43,568 nucleotides of DNA from JBHPHA01 sp042569905 (GTDB taxonomy: Bacteria; Patescibacteriota; Minisyncoccia; Moranbacterales; UBA9337): positions 1 through 43,568 of the forward strand of contig JBHPHA010000007.1 in NCBI GenBank assembly GCA_042569905.1. Direction: 5' to 3'. Below are positions 40,301 to 43,568 of the stretch, piece by piece; the stretch's first letter is position 1, and every line of letters begins with the position of its first letter. The notes below the pieces were generated by a model. The model saw nothing but the letters and a program-made list of their open reading frames with translations, searched no databases and had not been told where the DNA came from. Both the position numbers and the translations under genes were made by a program.

Positions 40301-41563
40301 CTATTTCTTTTCTTCTTTTTTCTCCTCCTTTACTTCTTCTTTTTTAGTTTCTTTTGCATTCTCATCAACAAGAATCAATCCCATTCTATGTTGTTTTGGC
40401 TCAATAGAAAGCACTCTCCATTGATATTTTTCACCTACCTCCAAAACATCTTCCATTTTCTTGTTCGGGAATACTTCTTGGAATTCACTAACATGTGCAA
40501 GTCCGTGAATATTTTTGTCTAGATAAACAAATACTCCAAAGTGATTAATTTTATCAACTGTTCCTTCATAAATTTCTCCAACTTTGTAAGTTTCTCCAAC
40601 GCTTCCCCAAGGATCTTTTTCAAGAGCTCTTACTGAAAGAGATATTCTAGTGTCATCAATTCCGATAATCTTAGCTTGAACACTGTCTCCAACCTTTACA
40701 ATTTCTTTTGGATTATCAATCAGTTGCCATGCTAATTCTGAGATATGTACCAAACCTTCTAGTTTGTTGCTATTTTTCTCCTTAGCTTCTGCAGTTGGAT
40801 AGAATTTTACGAAAGCACCGAAGTCAACTACTCCACTAATTTCACCATCAATAACATCTCCAACCTTAAGTTCTGAAATAACAGCTCTTTCTTTCTCACT
40901 GATAGCAGCTTTCTCACTAACGATTAATTTTTCGTCTTCTTTATGTGTGTCAATAATCTTCACAGCAATAATTTCTCCAACTAGTTTTTTCAAAAGATCA
41001 AGAATTTTGTTCTTATCCCCGTCTTCTACTCTTGGATAATGCTCGCTTGATAATTGTGAAACAGGAAGGAAGCCACTAATTCCATTAACTTCAACCATAA
41101 GTCCACCTTTGTTAGCGTCAAGTATTTTAGTTTCAACAATTTCTTCGGCAGCTTTTTTAGATTCAATGTCTCCCCAAGCTCTTTCATGAGAAGCTTCTCT
41201 GACTGAGATTTCTAGGTGACCATCTTCATTTTCAGTGTCAATAAGTATAGCACTTACAATGTCTCCAATTTGGATTTTTTTTCCTCCACCCATTCCGTCC
41301 TTAGCTTCTTTTCCGAATGCGATACCTGTTCCAAAGATTCCAATGTCAGTTAAAATATAGCTTGAAGTTGTTTCGATAACCTTACCTTCAACTACAGTTC
41401 CAAGTTCAGGAAATTCAAGAGGATTTTCTGCTAGAAGTTTACCCATTACAGAATTGTCAGTATCAGTTTCAGCATTAACAGCTGTTTTTTTGCTTGAAGT
41501 AGTGGTGCTTTTTGATGCAATTTTATCTACTTCATCAGCGATTTTGTCTAAAATATTAGTCAT
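40301..41563 (-). CDS. rpsA: Ribosomal protein S1 (four S1 domains)
   Basis: 420 residues from ATG 41563 (an upstream in-frame ATG at 41590 is less likely). Four S1 repeats: about 50-115 (GTVVEGKVIETTSSYILTD), 125-195, 225-305 (GEISGVVDFGAFVKF) and 315-385 (GTVDKINHFGVFVYL). The tail is Glu/Lys-rich (KEEVKEEKKEEKK). S1 holds mRNA on the 30S subunit and is most needed for mRNAs without SD sites, which is how most conserved genes here begin. Fewer repeats than the six of E. coli. The leader (41564-41790) has riboswitch-like structure. Confidence 0.92.
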   Translation of the reverse strand: MTNILDKIADEVDKIASKSTTTSSKKTAVNAETDTDNSVMGKLLAENPLEFPELGTVVEGKVIETTSSYILTDIGIFGTGIAFGKEAKDGMGGGKKIQIGDIVSAILIDTENEDGHLEISVREASHERAWGDIESKKAAEEIVETKILDANKGGLMVEVNGISGFLPVSQLSSEHYPRVEDGDKNKILDLLKKLVGEIIAVKIIDTHKEDEKLIVSEKAAISEKERAVISELKVGDVIDGEISGVVDFGAFVKFYPTAEAKEKNSNKLEGLVHISELAWQLIDNPKEIVKVGDSVQAKIIGIDDTRISLSVRALEKDPWGSVGETYKVGEIYEGTVDKINHFGVFVYLDKNIHGLAHVSEFQEVFPNKKMEDVLEVGEKYQWRVLSIEPKQHRMGLILVDENAKETKKEEVKEEKKEEKK

Positions 41564-41586
41564 TTTTTTAAAAATTTGTAGTAAAC

Positions 41587-41617
41587 GCAATACTACTTTA
41601 AATATTAAAATGCGTTT
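41587..41617. other. Hairpin in rpsA leader near the start
   Basis: AACGCA / TGCGTT with about 19 nt between, next to a T7 on the plus strand (41616-41622). On the minus strand it sits 25 nt before the rpsA start. Confidence 0.5.
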
Positions 41618-41686
41618 TTTTATGGCCTATTTAAAATCTTGAAAAATAAGATTGTTCGTAGGCGATTAGATTTCTTTGTATAAAAC

Positions 41687-41714
41687 AAAAAATCCTATGC
41701 AAATAAGTATAGGA
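41687..41714 (-). terminator. Intrinsic terminator inside the rpsA leader (attenuator candidate)
   Basis: On the minus strand TCCTATAC / GCATAGGA type stem (41714-41707 with 41700-41693; one G-U), 6-nt loop, then T6. No minus-strand gene lies upstream of it in the window other than the leader itself. Confidence 0.65.
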
Positions 41715-41779
41715 AATTATTAAGAAAGATGCTAGAATTAAGTCATTCTGCTACTATCTATTCAATTTTCTTAATAATT
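41715..41779 (-). promoter_or_regulatory. Perfect 13-bp stem at the 5' part of the rpsA leader
   Basis: AATTATTAAGAAA (41715-41727) and TTTCTTAATAATT (41767-41779) are exact complements enclosing 39 nt that include AGAAT / ATTCT. It directly abuts the terminator hairpin. Confidence 0.65.
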
Positions 41780-41782
41780 ATC

Positions 41783-41811
41783 TTGACTTACTTGGTAGTA
41801 TATAGTAAAAT
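41783..41811 (+). promoter_or_regulatory. Promoter of RluA-family gene
   Basis: TTGACT (41783-41788), 17 bp, TAAAAT (41806-41811). It overlaps the minus-strand rpsA promoter. Confidence 0.65.
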
Positions 41812-41825
41812 GGTTTTTTTGGCAA
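41797..41825 (-). promoter_or_regulatory. Predicted rpsA promoter
   Basis: On the minus strand TTGCCA (41825-41820), 17 bp, TATACT (41802-41797). The leader would be about 225 nt. Confidence 0.6.
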
Positions 41826-41858
41826 GTACTAACAAGTGCTATTTAATGTAATTTATAT

Positions 41859-42836
41859 ATGATTGAAGATAAGTTGATTTTTAACCTCATTGTTTTTGGT
41901 GAGGAAGAGGGAATGAGGTTGGATAAGTTTTTAGCTGTTTGGGGTGATAAGCAGGGGGAGTTTGAGTGTGAGTTCTCTAGAGGTGACTGGATAAAGCTTA
42001 TTAAAAAGGGAAAAGTGACAGTGAATAACTTAATTGAAAAGCCTAGTTATAGGTTGAGCGAGGGTGATGATGTTTACGTTGAGGTAAAGGAAGTTAACAC
42101 GAAGGAGTTAGTAGCTCAAAAGAAAATTAACATCGACGTTGTTTTTGAAGGCACTGATTTTATTGTTATAAATAAGCAAGCAAATATTTCTGTTCATCCT
42201 GACAATAGGCATAATAAGAATACTTTAGTAAATGGATTAATCGCAAGGTATCCTGAAATTATATCAGTTAGTGATACAGATGAATGGAGTTATCTTCGTC
42301 CAGGGATTGTACATCGATTAGATAAAGATACAACTGGTCTAATGATAGTAGCGAGAAATCAACGAGCATTTAATGAATTAAAGAGTAAATTTAAGGATCG
42401 AAAAATAACTAAAAAGTATCAAGCAATCACTTATGGTAAAGTTTTTCCTAAAGAAGGGATTATAGATAAGCCTTTGGCTAGGTCTACTAATTATAAGAAG
42501 CAGGTAATTGCAGGACAGAAGACTAAAACTAAAGTGAGAGATTCTATTACTGAATATAGTGTTATTAAGGAATTTGAAAAATACTCTTTAGTTGAGGTGA
42601 GTCCTAAGACAGGGAGAATGCATCAGATTAGAGTTCATTTATTTTCATTAGGAAATCCAATCGTGGGAGATAGGCTGTATAAAAAGCGTGAATTTATGAA
42701 TGATAACTTCATAAAAGCTGACAGACAAATGCTACATGCTGTTAGTTTGGACTTCAGTCTTTTCGGTAAAAAGCATAGTTTTACTGCAGAGCTGCCAAAT
42801 GACTTTAAAAAAACTTTGAACAGATTAGGTGCTTAG
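41859..42836 (+). CDS. RluA/RluD-family pseudouridine synthase
   Basis: 325 residues. An N-terminal S4 RNA-binding domain (about 12-80, MRLDKFLAVWG...GDWIKLIKKGKVTVNN) precedes the catalytic domain with RPGIVHRLDKDTTGL (about 146-160), where the Asp of HRLD is catalytic, and KTGRMHQIRVHL near 250. It isomerises uridines in rRNA; the RluD-like layout suggests 23S helix 69, but RluA-family target specificity is not readable from sequence. An Asn/Tyr-rich insert near 120-140 is slightly longer than usual. No SD. rplS follows with its own promoter. Confidence 0.92.
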   Translation: MIEDKLIFNLIVFGEEEGMRLDKFLAVWGDKQGEFECEFSRGDWIKLIKKGKVTVNNLIEKPSYRLSEGDDVYVEVKEVNTKELVAQKKINIDVVFEGTDFIVINKQANISVHPDNRHNKNTLVNGLIARYPEIISVSDTDEWSYLRPGIVHRLDKDTTGLMIVARNQRAFNELKSKFKDRKITKKYQAITYGKVFPKEGIIDKPLARSTNYKKQVIAGQKTKTKVRDSITEYSVIKEFEKYSLVEVSPKTGRMHQIRVHLFSLGNPIVGDRLYKKREFMNDNFIKADRQMLHAVSLDFSLFGKKHSFTAELPNDFKKTLNRLGA

Positions 42837-42894
42837 AGTATGTCCATAATTTGCCTTAAAATAAAGTTTTTTAAGCGAAGTAATGGTGATGCTG

Positions 42895-42923
42895 TTGACT
42901 AATTTGTAAAATAAGTATATGCT
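42895..42923 (+). promoter_or_regulatory. rplS promoter
   Basis: TTGACT (42895-42900), 17 bp, TATGCT (42918-42923). Leader about 137 nt. Confidence 0.75.
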
Positions 42924-43029
42924 ATCCAATAGCACAAAGTATAGGTGTATTTTTATGTATTTTTATTTTGTGTGGTTTATTATTGTAAATAAGCTTTTAA
43001 TTATAGAATGTTTTAGAGAATCCAAAAAG

Positions 43030-43051
43030 TCGAGGAATTGCTTCGATTTTT
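43030..43051 (+). promoter_or_regulatory. Terminator-like hairpin in rplS leader
   Basis: TCGAGG / CTTCGA, 5-nt loop, then T5, preceded by A5; it ends 15 nt before the rplS start. Ribosomal-protein leaders that bind their own product are known, including an L19 leader motif in Firmicutes. Confidence 0.5.
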
Positions 43052-43066
43052 GATTTCTGTGAATAT

Positions 43067-43568
43067 ATGAATCAAAAAGTAATCGAATTTAACTTAAGTC
43101 AAAGAAACAAAGAAATCCCTGAACTTAAAGGTGGGGATGTTGTTAAGGTACATAGGAAAATTAAAGAAGGAGACAAGGAAAGAATCCAGGTTTTTGAAGG
43201 AATGATTGTTGCAATGAGAGGAGGACAAAGTAGCTCTCCTACTATAACTGTAAGAAAAGTTTCTCAAGGTGTTGGTGTAGAACTTGTCTTGCCTGTATTT
43301 TCTCCAACTATTGAAAAAATAGAGCTAGTGAAAAGAGCTAAGGTCAGAAGGTCTAAGCTTTATTATATTAGAGAAAAGACTCTTAAATCTTTAAGATTTA
43401 AATATACTTACTTCGCTGACTTAGTTGCAGGAAAGAAGGATGATAAAAAAGAAGAAGTTAAGGAGGAAGCTAATGAAGAAGTAAAAGAGGAAAAGAAGGT
43501 AGTTAAGAAAGAGGAATCTACTCAGGAAACACCTCCCCAAATAGACTCCACTAATACTGTGGATGATG
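43067..43568 (+). CDS. rplS: Ribosomal protein L19, 3' end cut by window
   Basis: ATG at 43067, open to the window end (167 codons). The L19 core (about 1-112) shows GDVVKVHRKIKEGDKERIQVFEG, VRKVSQGVGVELVLPVFSP and VKRAKVRRSKLYYIRE. L19 lies at the 30S-50S interface. After about residue 125 a Lys/Glu-rich extension begins (KKDDKKEEVKEEANEEVKEE) and is still open at the window end; ordinary L19 is about 115 residues. The rpsA product has a similar charged tail. No SD; own promoter and a hairpin leader. Confidence 0.95.
   Translation, partial: MNQKVIEFNLSQRNKEIPELKGGDVVKVHRKIKEGDKERIQVFEGMIVAMRGGQSSSPTITVRKVSQGVGVELVLPVFSPTIEKIELVKRAKVRRSKLYYIREKTLKSLRFKYTYFADLVAGKKDDKKEEVKEEANEEVKEEKKVVKKEESTQETPPQIDSTNTVDD

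Overview
The window looks like part of a small, AT-rich genome of the candidate phyla radiation (Patescibacteria; a Moranbacteria/Parcubacteria-like lineage is my guess, not proven). Evidence: low GC, a response regulator next to PilB and PilC, secreted proteins with thrombospondin-type-3-like Asp repeats, a DUF348-G5-double-psi-barrel wall protein, tRNAs without encoded CCA, and many short orphan secreted proteins. The standard genetic code reads all long genes through. I saw no rRNA, CRISPR array, phage or insertion sequence.

Layout. 1-3449: response regulator, pilB, pilC (type IV pilus assembly). 3530-3834: tRNA-fMet, a second CAU tRNA and tRNA-Asp. 4172-9487: small membrane protein, ATP-grasp ligase, AhpD-like protein, MsrA variant, membrane-anchored hydrolase and GGDEF-like protein. 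9640-18634: accessory zone of orphan genes, mostly with their own promoter, Shine-Dalgarno (SD) site and terminator. It includes two secreted proteins sharing a SWEEL-type helical repeat, three other exported proteins, a frameshifted gene and a 502-aa helical protein, with an MFS transporter, a GGCT-like gene and an RRM protein among them. 18933-22718: pnp and a membrane protein, followed by a DnaA-box cluster. 22933-23490: a candidate large structured RNA of no family I recognise. 23725-31506: an orphan, then yraN, a DksA-like gene, lspA, comM, a wall hydrolase, small secreted proteins and rsmA. 31551-41563: mostly minus strand, with a UbiA-family protein, a membrane protein, ftsH, tilS, a guanylate-kinase homologue and rpsA; a plus-strand secreted pair and tRNA-Val lie inside. 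41859-43568: an RluA-family pseudouridine synthase and rplS, which runs off the window.

Three patterns cut across the window. None of the 42 complete genes ends in TGA (26 TAG, 16 TAA by my reading). Genes fall into two translation-initiation classes: about 12 orphan genes have a clear SD site, while almost all conserved genes have none. Several conserved RNA or protein-synthesis genes (pnp, rpsA, rplS, the RRM gene) and the ftsH-downstream gap carry long leaders or spacers with terminator-like or alternative hairpins. The best candidates for something undescribed are the 22.9-23.5 kb RNA, the rpsA and post-ftsH switches, and the repeat-protein pair with duplicated terminators.
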